From Hoylesella buccalis ATCC 35310 (GTDB lineage: Bacteria; Bacteroidota; Bacteroidia; Bacteroidales; Bacteroidaceae), in NCBI RefSeq assembly GCF_025151385.1, contig NZ_CP102287.1, positions 62,001 through 126,000 of the forward strand: a stretch of DNA of 64,000 nucleotides. Direction: 5' to 3'. The notes beneath the pieces are model-generated. The model searched no databases and had not been told where the DNA came from. It saw only the letters and a program-made list of their open reading frames with translations. Shown here in pieces: positions 27,990-36,909 of the stretch; the first letter of the stretch is position 1, and every line of letters begins with the position of its first letter. The translations under genes were made by a program, and so were the position numbers.

Positions 27990-28202
27990 GTGCGTCAAAT
28001 TTATATAACTCCACATATAGATGTTTTATGTGTCAATAACACAACCCATCTGTTAGAAGAATCGGGCAAGTTAGGAGTAAACAAAAAAGGTAATGTAGAT
28101 ACAACAGGAAGCCCTAATGAGGGTGATGCTGGTGGTGCGCACTCCAAACTTTTTGAGTTTGAAGACGAAGATTCTTCTTGGAACGATCATTGTTGGGAGT
28201 AA
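27990..28202 (+). CDS. Small acidic protein of unknown function
   Basis: The protein has 70 residues from a GTG start 9 nt after the preceding secreted protein. It begins QIYITPHIDVLCVN, has LLEESG, a glycine/asparagine-rich centre and an acidic end FEFEDEDSSWNDHCWE. Short Bacteroidales proteins with a K/RxYIxP start, a Leu-Leu and an acidic aromatic tail are common but uncharacterised. No signal peptide or membrane segment is evident. It might be a peptide partner of the upstream secreted protein. The GTG start and close spacing support expression, but it could be non-functional. Confidence 0.55.
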   Translation: MRQIYITPHIDVLCVNNTTHLLEESGKLGVNKKGNVDTTGSPNEGDAGGAHSKLFEFEDEDSSWNDHCWE

Positions 28203-28290
28203 GACAAAGGCTATTTTCTATAGTTAGTATCTCTCTTTTATATAATAATAGGTAACAATTTATAGAACAAGCCTTAAGTCAGATAACATT

Positions 28291-28851
28291 GTGAAATCAA
28301 ATAAGAAAGCCAAGATAACTTATCAGTTCAAGATTAAGTTGCGAGGTATCACCAAGCCACCCGTATGGCGGCGTGTGTTGGTGCCTGCCAACTTCACTTT
28401 CTCAGGATTCCATGCCGTAATTCAAGAGGCATTCGGCTGGTGGAACGAACATCTGTATAGCTTTGGAGACAAACCTTACAGTCGTGTGCTGACGATAGCC
28501 GAGGTACATGACGAAGATTGGAGCGACACTCCCGACTATAATGCCCGAGCGTTCACGGTGGGAGAGTTTTATGGGGAAAAGCTCGATCCTAAACATAAAC
28601 TCTGTTACGTTTACGACTTCGGTGATGACTGGATTCACGACATCACGCTTGAGGACATTATAGATGAATTGCATCCCCATGCCTCGTGTACGGCTGGCAA
28701 AGGAGTCTGTCCCGAAGAAGATTGTGGCGGACCGTGGGGATATGAAGACATGAAAGAAAACGGAGAGATTGACGATTCCAAAGACTTTGATTTGGAAGCG
28801 GCAAACAAAACCGTGGAAGCTGTAAAGCCCACAGGGTTTGAGCCGTGGTAA
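28291..28851 (+). CDS. pRiA4b ORF-3-like (PF07929-type) protein
   Basis: The protein has 186 residues from a GTG start. YQFKIKLRGITKPPVWRRVLVP, FHAVIQEAFGWWNEHLYSF, YVYDFGDDWIHDITLE and CPEEDCGGPWGYED are hallmarks of the plasmid pRiA4b ORF-3 domain, a small alpha/beta fold of unknown function. Databases sometimes label it a TnpR-family passenger of IS1096; no recombinase motif supports that here. It has no evident link to polysaccharide synthesis and lies just upstream of the duplicated non-coding element. Confidence 0.85.
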   Translation: MKSNKKAKITYQFKIKLRGITKPPVWRRVLVPANFTFSGFHAVIQEAFGWWNEHLYSFGDKPYSRVLTIAEVHDEDWSDTPDYNARAFTVGEFYGEKLDPKHKLCYVYDFGDDWIHDITLEDIIDELHPHASCTAGKGVCPEEDCGGPWGYEDMKENGEIDDSKDFDLEAANKTVEAVKPTGFEPW

Positions 28852-28949
28852 TACTAAGGTATGTTAGTAAAGAAATAGAATATAATAAAATCATGTATTT
28901 GTAAACCGATACAAATATAAAATCAGAACTTTATCATCAACGGTAAAGA

Positions 28950-29343
28950 AACTGTTTTTGTCCTATCATTTTACCAAAAAACGACCATCTAAAATCTTCA
29001 AAATAGAAAAATTTAATAGGCAAACGCTCAACAAAAATGTGCTGATTTTGTCAAAATAGACGTCTTTTCAAGTTAGAACATTGACTTAACGCCCTTGGAA
29101 ACACTCATTAGAGGTGTTATTTACATGACATAACAGCCTTAAAGCATGCAAATTGCAGGCTTATCTTAATGCTTTAGTCGACAAAAAACGGTAAAAATGG
29201 GAGTGAAAATAAGTTCTTTATGTATAATATATTCATATCAACGTGTTATAAAAGTCTCTGATTTTTAGCGTATTTGCGACCCACTTTGGTGTTGGTTGTT
29301 TTCACGAGAGTTATGAGAGGTACTTTGTAAAGAAAATTCAGAA
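28950..29343. repeat. Duplicated non-coding element, copy A (about 394 nt)
   Basis: It aligns along its whole length with 50601-50996, with long identical runs (for example TTTTACCAAAAAACGACCAT, GCGTATTTGCGACC). It has no coding frame. Local hairpins are visible in both copies: AAAGCAT pairing with ATGC(C)TTT around a small GCAANTTGC loop, and a GTTAT/ATAAC stem upstream. It fills most of the 641-nt gap between 28851 and glf at 29493; outside it only AT-rich sequence was seen. Confidence 0.85.
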
Positions 29344-29492
29344 CTAATTGTCGTTTCATACACTGTGTATAACTAATTTCATATACGCAGTTTTTATTAG
29401 TGCTTATCATTATAAAAAACATTATTTATAAATGAATGAGCTGTAGGAATTCATGAGGTTATATTTTTTTGAACTGCATAAAAAACAAATAA

Positions 29493-30620
29493 ATGGAAAA
29501 GCAATATGATTATTTAATAGTTGGAGCTGGACTCTTTGGTGCCATGTTTGCTTATCTTGCACACAAAAATGGGAAAAAATGTTTGGTTATAGAAAAGCGA
29601 CCTCAATTAGGAGGTAATTTGTTTTGTGAAAATATTGAAGGAATTAATGTGCATCGCTATGGTGCCCATATATTTCATACTTCAAGTAAAAGAGTGTGGG
29701 ATTTTGTAAATTCCCTGGTAGAATTTAACCGTTATACAAATTCACCTGTTGCAAATTATAAGGGGAAACTTTATAATTTGCCTTTCAATATGAATACTTT
29801 CTATCAAATGTGGGGTGTAACAACTCCAGAAGAAGCAAACGCAAAATTAGACGAACAACGCTCTGAGGCAGTAAAGAAGATGCAAGCTGATGGGGTAACT
29901 GAACCCAGAAATCTTGAGGAACAAGCCTTGACATTAATAGGTAAAGACATATACGAGAAATTAATAAAAGGATATACGGAAAAGCAGTGGGGACGCAAGT
30001 GTACTGAGCTCCCAGCATTTATTATCAAGCGACTGCCTGTTCGATTGGTTTTTGATAATAACTATTTTAATGATGGGTATCAAGGAATTCCAAAAGGCGG
30101 ATACAATATGCTTATAAAAGCGTTGTTAGAAGGTGTAGAAACCAAGGTCGACACAGACTTTTTTGAAAACAGGAAACATTGGGAAGGTATTGCCGACAAG
30201 ATTGTTTTCACTGGTAAGATTGATGAATTCTATAATTATCAATTTGGAAATCTTGAATACCGAACTGTTTTTTTCGAGCAGGAAGTACTCAATCTTTCTA
30301 ATTTCCAAGGTAATGCGGTGGTGAATTATACTGATATAGCAGTGCCATATACACGAATTATAGAGCATAAACATTTTGAGAAATTTGGAAATGAGGTGAA
30401 TAAATGTGCGCATACAGTTATATCAAAGGAATATTCCGTAGAGTGGAAATCTGGAATGGAGCCTTATTATCCCGTAAACAATGGTGTAAATAATGAGGTA
30501 TATCTGAAGTATAAGCAATTAGCTGACAAAGAAACCCATGTCTTGTTTGGTGGTCGACTTGCAGAATATAAGTATTATGACATGGCTCCTATTGTTGAAA
30601 AGGTATTGAATATGTTTTAG
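29493..30620 (+). CDS. glf: UDP-galactopyranose mutase (second copy)
   Basis: The protein has 375 residues and is closely similar along its whole length to the first Glf ([75 protein letters not shown]). It makes UDP-galactofuranose. The DNA is much more AT-rich than that of the first copy, so it was probably acquired separately rather than by recent duplication. It begins the AT-rich glycosyltransferase block and lies 29 nt before the flippase. Confidence 0.93.
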   Translation: MEKQYDYLIVGAGLFGAMFAYLAHKNGKKCLVIEKRPQLGGNLFCENIEGINVHRYGAHIFHTSSKRVWDFVNSLVEFNRYTNSPVANYKGKLYNLPFNMNTFYQMWGVTTPEEANAKLDEQRSEAVKKMQADGVTEPRNLEEQALTLIGKDIYEKLIKGYTEKQWGRKCTELPAFIIKRLPVRLVFDNNYFNDGYQGIPKGGYNMLIKALLEGVETKVDTDFFENRKHWEGIADKIVFTGKIDEFYNYQFGNLEYRTVFFEQEVLNLSNFQGNAVVNYTDIAVPYTRIIEHKHFEKFGNEVNKCAHTVISKEYSVEWKSGMEPYYPVNNGVNNEVYLKYKQLADKETHVLFGGRLAEYKYYDMAPIVEKVLNMF

Positions 30621-30649
30621 TTTACTTTTTCATAACCTTTGATTTTAAA

Positions 30650-32113
30650 GTGAAAGAACAAAGTTTAAAAGAAAAAACCATATCTGGTGTGTTTTGGAAA
30701 TTTCTTGAGAAGTTTTCTGTACAGGGTGTAATGTTCATCCAAAGCATTATTATGGCTCGCTTATTAGACCCATCAGATTATGGCCTGATAGGCATGGTCG
30801 CAATCCTTAATGGTGTTTGTGCCATACTTGTCGACTCAGGTTTTACAAATGCACTAATTCGTAAGAAAGATAGGACACCAGAGGATTTTTCTACGGTTTT
30901 TATTTTCAATGTAGTCATGAATATACTGATGGCTGTGTTTATGGTTGTTTTTGCCCCCATCTTCGCAGATTTTTATCATCAACCTGTTTTAAAAAATATA
31001 ATATATTTATTTGCAATACAAAGTGCAAGTGGCTGTTTGTTAGCTGTCCAAGGAGCAAAGATGATAGTGGATTTGCAGTTTAGAACAATGAGTTTTATCA
31101 ATGTAGTAACAACCATCTCTACAGGACTCATTTCCGTTGCATTGGCTTTTTATGGTTTGGGAGTATATGCTCTAGTAATACCTAATATTGTAATGATTTA
31201 TATTAGATTTGGATTATATTACCACTACCAGCATTGGTTTCCCGGATTTAAATTTTCGACACAATCTTTTAAAGAACTTTTTTCTTATGGATCTAAAATA
31301 TTGATTTCTAATTTGCTAAATTGTATATTTGGAAATATATATCCAATTGTCATTGGTAAAAAGTTTTCTTCAGCTGCTTTAGGATATTATTCGAGAGGTG
31401 AAGGTTATGCAGCATTACCTTCCGCTACGGTAAATGATGTAATTTCTAATGTTACATTACCAATTTTGAGCAGAATACAGGATGATACACAAGAATTATC
31501 TGTAATTTATCGAAAGATGCTGCGTGTTTCTGCTTATCTGGTTTTTCCTGTTATGATAGCACTCGCAGCAATGGCACGTCCTTTAGTAATAGTTATGATA
31601 TCAGAAAAATGGATTCCTTGTGTCATCTTTTTACAAATTTTGTGCTTTTCAGCGATGTGGAAACCAATATCTTCTTTAAATATGAATTTATTGCAAGTTA
31701 AAGGACGTTCTGATTTGTTCTTAAGAATTACAATTGTAGAAAAAATATTATTGATTTTAGTTGTGGTAGTTACCGTTCCGATGGGTGTTGTAGCAATGTG
31801 TATTGGAAGTGTTATTTCTGCCTATTTTACTTTGTTTATTAATACTTTTTATACAGGAAAGTTGATTGGAGTTGGCTTTATAGAACAAATGCAAGATTTG
31901 TCTCCTTCATTCTTTTTATCTCTAATTATGGGAGGATTAATTTATTATATATGTAGTTTATTTGCAATTTTACCATTGCAAATTATAGCAGGCACAATAA
32001 TAGGTTCTTTATTTTATTATATAATTTCTAAAATATTCAGGTTTATGGAACTTGAATATATAGGGAATATTATTAAGGAAAACGTCTTAATTAAAATTAA
32101 AAGAATAAAATGA
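30650..32113 (+). CDS. Wzx-type polysaccharide flippase (MOP superfamily)
   Basis: The protein has 487 residues from a GTG start (VKEQSLKEKTISGVFWKF). About twelve to fourteen hydrophobic helices are visible and the N-terminal FWKFLEKFSVQGVMFIQSIIMARLL plus LLDPSDYGLIGMVAILN is typical of the PST/Wzx family. It would flip undecaprenyl-linked repeat units across the inner membrane. The stop overlaps the next start as ATGA, so the glycosyltransferase that follows was translationally coupled. Confidence 0.88.
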   Translation: MKEQSLKEKTISGVFWKFLEKFSVQGVMFIQSIIMARLLDPSDYGLIGMVAILNGVCAILVDSGFTNALIRKKDRTPEDFSTVFIFNVVMNILMAVFMVVFAPIFADFYHQPVLKNIIYLFAIQSASGCLLAVQGAKMIVDLQFRTMSFINVVTTISTGLISVALAFYGLGVYALVIPNIVMIYIRFGLYYHYQHWFPGFKFSTQSFKELFSYGSKILISNLLNCIFGNIYPIVIGKKFSSAALGYYSRGEGYAALPSATVNDVISNVTLPILSRIQDDTQELSVIYRKMLRVSAYLVFPVMIALAAMARPLVIVMISEKWIPCVIFLQILCFSAMWKPISSLNMNLLQVKGRSDLFLRITIVEKILLILVVVVTVPMGVVAMCIGSVISAYFTLFINTFYTGKLIGVGFIEQMQDLSPSFFLSLIMGGLIYYICSLFAILPLQIIAGTIIGSLFYYIISKIFRFMELEYIGNIIKENVLIKIKRIK

Positions 32114-32197
32114 CTAAAATTAATCAACCGTTAGTGAGTATAATCACGCCAGGGTGGAATGGCAAGTCATTTGTATATCGTTTATTAGATTCTATTT

Positions 32198-33555
32198 CAC
32201 TACTGTCCACGAAAATCTTTTAATAATCTCTTGAAACGCCTATAAATACAAGCTTGTAGGAGATAAAATAGACTCCCTACTTTTGAAAAGAGTATCTTTG
32301 CCACAAATTACAATTTGAAAGCAGATACTTATGAACAAAGGTCGATACGTATTTTCACAGCTGTGCGACTTTCTGCCGACAGACCATTTCAAATGGTTGA
32401 TAAAAAAGTATGAAGGTAATAAATATGTGAAGAGTTTCACTTGTTGGAATCATCTGATGGTTCTTCTATTTGGTCAGTTGTCTAATCGTGAGGGATTACG
32501 AGACCTTATTGTAACCATCACTCCGTTCAAGTCAGCGTTCCACCATCTTGGTTTTGGAAAGAATGTCAGTAGAAGCAATTTGAGCAAGGCCAATGAAATA
32601 CGCGAAGTCAAGATATTCCAAGAGTTTGCAGACAAGATGGTTTCCATAGCAAGAGAGAAACGAGGAGTCGTCAAGGACTTCTTCATATCGAACAATGTCT
32701 ATGCGTTTGACTCCTCAACAATATCATTGTGCCTTTCTGTATACTGGTGGACTAAACTGCATCATGGGAAAGGAGGAGTGAAATTGCATGAACTGTATGA
32801 CGTGAAGACAGACATTCCGACATTTTCTGTCATTACAGACGCTTCAGTTCACGATTCTCAAGTGATGGAGCTAATTCCCTATGAGAAAGAGAGTTTCTAT
32901 ATATTTGACAGAGCGTATATGGCAACTAGGAAACTTTATATAATAGAAGGAGCAGAAGCTTACTTTGTCGTGAGAGAGAAGCATAAAATGCCGTTTGAGG
33001 TCATAGAGGATAAAGAATACAACAACCCTTCATCTGGAATTATGGCTGACCAAATTATACGTTTCAAGGGATACAAGACTAAGAAGCAATATCCAAATAA
33101 ACTTCGACGAGTGGTATTCTATGACTATGATGGTAATAGGACATTTGTATTTTACACGAACAATTTTGAAATTACAGCGGAACAGGTTGCTATGCTTTAC
33201 AAATACAGATGGAGAGTAGAACTGTTCTTCAAATGGCTGAAGCAACATCTGCGCATCAAAGAGTTTTATGGAACCTCGGAGAATGCTGTAAAAATACAAA
33301 TCTATGCAGCTATCATTGCATATTGTCTTGTCGTTATCGTACAAGAATGTATGGGGCTAAAGCTTCAAACCTATGATGTTCTAAGAATTTTAAGCACGGC
33401 ATTGTTGACAAAAATGCCATTGTGTGACTTGCTCATTGAACAGAAAGAGGAAGAATTTACTGAAGGAAAAAACCTGCAGCTCTGCCTCAATTTTGATGGG
33501 TAACTATCAATTTGTTACTTTTTGAAATGTTAAAGGGTTTTCGTGGACAGTAGTG
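32198..33555 (+). mobile_element. IS4-family insertion sequence, copy 1 (1358 bp)
   Basis: The ends are CACTACTGTCCACGAAAA and its exact inverse. The 9-bp target duplication ATTCTATTT is intact at 32189-32197 and 33556-33564. A TATCTTTG box at 32293-32300 could drive the transposase. The copy at 41840-43197 has the same length and an identical transposase, in inverted orientation. Confidence 0.95.
32331..33503 (+). CDS. IS4-family DDE transposase (copy 1)
   Basis: The protein has 390 residues. The N-terminal region (FSQLCDFLPTDHFKWLIKKY, FGQLSNREGLRDL) is of the DUF4372 type and the catalytic domain has Asp117 (YAFDSST), Asp183 (FDRAY) and the IS4-family Y-(2)-R-(3)-E-(6)-K signature at Tyr280, Arg283, Glu287 and Lys294. 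It cuts and pastes the element at its inverted repeats. The frame is intact, so the element may still move. The protein is identical to that of copy 2. Confidence 0.95.
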   Translation: MNKGRYVFSQLCDFLPTDHFKWLIKKYEGNKYVKSFTCWNHLMVLLFGQLSNREGLRDLIVTITPFKSAFHHLGFGKNVSRSNLSKANEIREVKIFQEFADKMVSIAREKRGVVKDFFISNNVYAFDSSTISLCLSVYWWTKLHHGKGGVKLHELYDVKTDIPTFSVITDASVHDSQVMELIPYEKESFYIFDRAYMATRKLYIIEGAEAYFVVREKHKMPFEVIEDKEYNNPSSGIMADQIIRFKGYKTKKQYPNKLRRVVFYDYDGNRTFVFYTNNFEITAEQVAMLYKYRWRVELFFKWLKQHLRIKEFYGTSENAVKIQIYAAIIAYCLVVIVQECMGLKLQTYDVLRILSTALLTKMPLCDLLIEQKEEEFTEGKNLQLCLNFDG

Positions 33556-34603
33556 ATTCTATTTTATTACAAACATACACCCATATAGAATATATTTATG
33601 TAGATGATGGTTCTACGGACGGAACAAAAGATGTTGTTCTTTCTTATAAAAACAAATTTGAAGATAGAGGAATATCTTTCCAATATATTTATAAAGAAAA
33701 CGGCGGAGTCTCTACTGCAGTTGAAAAAGGGTTACAATATGTGAATGGTGAATATCTGTGTTGGCCAGAGTATGATGATTGGCTAACTCCCGATTCTATA
33801 GAAAAAAAAGTTAAGTATTTGGAGGAACATCCCGACTGTGCAGTTGTAACCAGTGATGCATGGTTAGTTTCAGAAAAACAAGTAGATTGTGCATATGGTG
33901 TTCTTTCTAGGTACAATCCTAATAGATTCGATCGTAATCACTTTGTCCAAGCATTGTTAAGTAATTCGGTCTTCACAGCAGCCTGCCAGATGTGTAGGAT
34001 GTCCGCTTTTGATGCTACACATATCAATCGTAAAATCTATCCATCTCCAATAGGCCCAAATTGGCAGATATTGTTACCGATGTATTACAAATACTGCCGA
34101 GGATTCATTCAAGAACCATTGTGTTACTATCTTGTAAGAGAAGATAGTATAAGCAATGGGAATTATAAAACTTTTGAAAAGCGAAAGAAGGCCATCGAGG
34201 AATTTATAAAGGCTATTAAAAATACTTTGATTACTATAGATATGCCCACTGACGATCTGCATCTTTATCAAGATCTATTGGATGAGAAATATGCTCTGGA
34301 TAAACTACAGCTCGGATATGAATCCATGGATAGAGAATATTTTAATCAAGCATTAGATTATTTTGTGGAGAGAAATAAACCTATACCAAAACGGTTTCAT
34401 ACACAGCAAAGGGTTTTTAAATCGAATTTATTGTTTTCAATCATGAAGATTTCGAGAAAAGTTAAACATTTTATTAAATGTTAAGTTCAAAAATGTATAA
34501 GAATGCTTACTTCAAGTTTAGGAGGAGGATATTTGAGAGTACGTAAAAAGCAATTAAATTTTGAGCATTAAAGATATAATAATACGATCAGTACTCATTT
34601 CTA

Positions 34604-35779
34604 ATGATAAATATTGAAGATAAGAAAGATTGTAACGGATGCACAGCTTGCGTAAATGTTTGTCCTGTCAGTTGTATTTCCATGCAAACGGATGATGAAG
34701 GCTTTCTATATGCGAAGGCAAATGAAGATATTTGTATTCATTGCTCATTGTGTGTAGATACCTGCCCAATCCAAAGTCCCTGGGACAAGCAGTCTCCGAT
34801 TAAGACTCTTGGTGCCTATAATAGGGACGAAGACATGTGTTTCGTGAGTACTTCTGGCGGGGTTTTTACATTGTTAGCAACACCTGTTTTAGAAGATGGA
34901 GGAGTTGTATTTGGAGCACGATTTAATGAAAACTGGCAGGTAAATATTGATTATGTAGAGCAAACTGAGGACTTAAGACTATTTAGGGGATCTAAATATG
35001 TTCAAGCCAGTGTAGGTGATTCTTTTCGTAAAGTAGAAAAGTTTTTACAAGAAGGACGCAAAGTTTTATATACAGGTACACCATGCCAAGTTGCAGGCTT
35101 AAATCATTTTTTAGGAAGAACTACTTATGATAATCTATTGACAGTAGATGTTGCTTGTCACGGGGTTCCAAGTCCTATGCTTTGGGGTCGATATCTCCAA
35201 GAGGTTAAACATACATATTTTGGAGGTGAAGCAATTACCCATGTTAATTTTAGATATAAATATGATACTTGGAGAGGATATCGGCTGACATTTAAGAATA
35301 AGGAACAGACTTATTCTGTCCCACGTTCTGAAGATCCTTATATGCGTGCTTTTTTCGATGGGCTTTCTGTACGTGAGGCATGCTATTACTGCGCCTGTAA
35401 AGAGGGGCGGAACCATTCAGACATAACAATTGCTGATTTTTGGGGAGCAGAGCATATAGAGCCTGATATGGAAAATGATAACGGTCTATGTTTAGTAATC
35501 ATTAATTCAAATAAGGGAGAAATTGCTTTTCCTTATGAAAAAGTAAGGTACAAAGAAACAGATTTGGAGAGAGCGAAAATTTATAATGAAGGTTTGCACG
35601 AACATACAAAAAGGCACGTTAAAAGAGATTCGTTTTTTAATTATATCAATAAGGCAGATTCTGTGATCGAAACTATGGAGAAAATAATGAAACCAACGTA
35701 CACGGTGAGGCTTCGAACAAAAATGAGTCAATATCGTTGGCATTTTTCAAAAATCTATCATAGAATAATTGGAAAATGA
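34604..35779 (+). CDS. FrhB-type protein with two [4Fe-4S] clusters, partner of pyruvyl transferase
   Basis: The protein has 391 residues. Eight cysteines (10, 13, 16, 20 and 44, 47, 50, 54) form a bacterial 2[4Fe-4S] ferredoxin domain. The remainder resembles the FrhB/FdhB C-terminal family of coenzyme F420 hydrogenase beta subunits (GGVFTLLATPVLEDGGVVFGA, TPCQVAGL, ACHGVPSP, DITIADFWGAE). Such genes are common in polysaccharide clusters next to pyruvyl transferases, with a redox role that is not settled. The stop overlaps the next start (ATGA at 35776). Confidence 0.85.
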   Translation: MINIEDKKDCNGCTACVNVCPVSCISMQTDDEGFLYAKANEDICIHCSLCVDTCPIQSPWDKQSPIKTLGAYNRDEDMCFVSTSGGVFTLLATPVLEDGGVVFGARFNENWQVNIDYVEQTEDLRLFRGSKYVQASVGDSFRKVEKFLQEGRKVLYTGTPCQVAGLNHFLGRTTYDNLLTVDVACHGVPSPMLWGRYLQEVKHTYFGGEAITHVNFRYKYDTWRGYRLTFKNKEQTYSVPRSEDPYMRAFFDGLSVREACYYCACKEGRNHSDITIADFWGAEHIEPDMENDNGLCLVIINSNKGEIAFPYEKVRYKETDLERAKIYNEGLHEHTKRHVKRDSFFNYINKADSVIETMEKIMKPTYTVRLRTKMSQYRWHFSKIYHRIIGK

Positions 35780-36900
35780 AAATTGGAATCTACACATTAC
35801 CTCTGAACTATAATTATGGAGGATTATTGCAGGCTTATGCGTTACAAACCGTCTTGGAGAGAATGGGGCATGAGGTTGTTGTAATAGACCGCCCTTATAT
35901 TAAAAAAGTGAATATTTTTAACCATCCAAGGGAATTACTACGACGGTTAAAGGCTAAATACATTGGCAAAAAGAATATCAGGATATTCAATGAAGCATAT
36001 GAACATAAAGTATATCCAGGGATAGAGGTTAATACGAGGAAATTTATCAATCAATATATACACCATATTACAATCGATAAGCCTAATCTATTATCAAAAA
36101 ATAATTTCGATGCTATTGTTGTTGGTAGTGACCAAATTTGGAGGGCTGGCATATTAGGTAACAGCAAGAATAGATATAATTCTTTTTTAGAGTTTGCTAA
36201 AGACTGGGATTGCAAACGAATAGCATACGCACCTTCTTTTGGAGTAGATACATGGGAATATTCTGATGATGAAACTAAAGTATGCCAAAGGTTAATAAAA
36301 AGTTTTGATGCTATTAGTGTTCGTGAGCAGTCGGGAATAAAATTGTGTAAAGAGCATTTATATGTGGACGCTAAACGTGTATTGGATCCAACACTCTTAT
36401 TAACAAAAGAAGACTATATTAAGTTACTTCATCAGTTTACGTTTTCTAATCAGCGTCAAGAGAAACTGATGGCATACATTCTTGATGAATCGGACTGGAA
36501 AATGCGTATAGTCAATACGTGCGCAACGCAGTTAAATATAAAGGCATTCAAAGTTAACTCTAAAGCAGATGATATATGGGCGCCTATCGAAGAACGTATT
36601 CAGCCCCCTGTAGAAGATTGGATTAGAGGTTTTAGAGATTCAGACTATATTGTAACCGACAGTTTCCATGCCTGCGTATTCTCTATTATCTTTGGAAAAC
36701 CTTTTATTGTCATTGGAAACAAAAATAGAGGAATGGCACGTTTTACTTCCTTGCTTGAAATGTTTGGTCTTGAAGACAGATTAGTAGACAGTGACTTCAA
36801 TGGCAAATTGCCCAAAAGTAGTATAGAAGATGCACAATTAAAACTAAAAATACTAAGTCAAGAATCCATTGCATGGCTAAAAGATGCGATTGAAAATTAA
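35776..36900 (+). CDS. Polysaccharide pyruvyl transferase-family protein
   Basis: The protein has 374 residues. MKIGIYTLPLNYNYGGLLQAYALQ and the C-terminal YIVTDSFHACVFSIIFGKPFIVI are characteristic of the CsaB/WcaK pyruvyl transferase family (PF04230), which adds ketal pyruvate to sugars from phosphoenolpyruvate. It would add negative charge to the polymer. It is translationally coupled to the FrhB-like gene. A transfer role is inferred from the family; the acceptor is unknown. Confidence 0.85.
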   Translation: MKIGIYTLPLNYNYGGLLQAYALQTVLERMGHEVVVIDRPYIKKVNIFNHPRELLRRLKAKYIGKKNIRIFNEAYEHKVYPGIEVNTRKFINQYIHHITIDKPNLLSKNNFDAIVVGSDQIWRAGILGNSKNRYNSFLEFAKDWDCKRIAYAPSFGVDTWEYSDDETKVCQRLIKSFDAISVREQSGIKLCKEHLYVDAKRVLDPTLLLTKEDYIKLLHQFTFSNQRQEKLMAYILDESDWKMRIVNTCATQLNIKAFKVNSKADDIWAPIEERIQPPVEDWIRGFRDSDYIVTDSFHACVFSIIFGKPFIVIGNKNRGMARFTSLLEMFGLEDRLVDSDFNGKLPKSSIEDAQLKLKILSQESIAWLKDAIEN

Positions 36901-36909
36901 ATCATAATA

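Larger units (their letters stand above)
32110..34484 (+). pseudogene. GT2 glycosyltransferase split by IS4-family insertion
   Basis: The 5' part (32110-32197) encodes MTKINQPLVSIITPGWNG up to LLDSI; the IS occupies 32198-33555; the rest (33556-34484) continues LLQTYTHIEYIYVDDGSTDG with family-2 glycosyltransferase sequence to the end. Removing the IS and one 9-bp repeat restores a single frame. The GT-A N-terminus is separated from its DDGSTD nucleotide-binding motif, so activity is probably lost. A GTG at 33543, within the right end of the IS, is in frame and could give a 313-residue protein lacking the first strand. Confidence 0.85.

Noticed and set aside
28291..28851. TnpR resolvase of an IS1096-like element
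   Set aside because: The domain is pRiA4b ORF-3-like with no serine-recombinase motif, and no IS ends are next to it.
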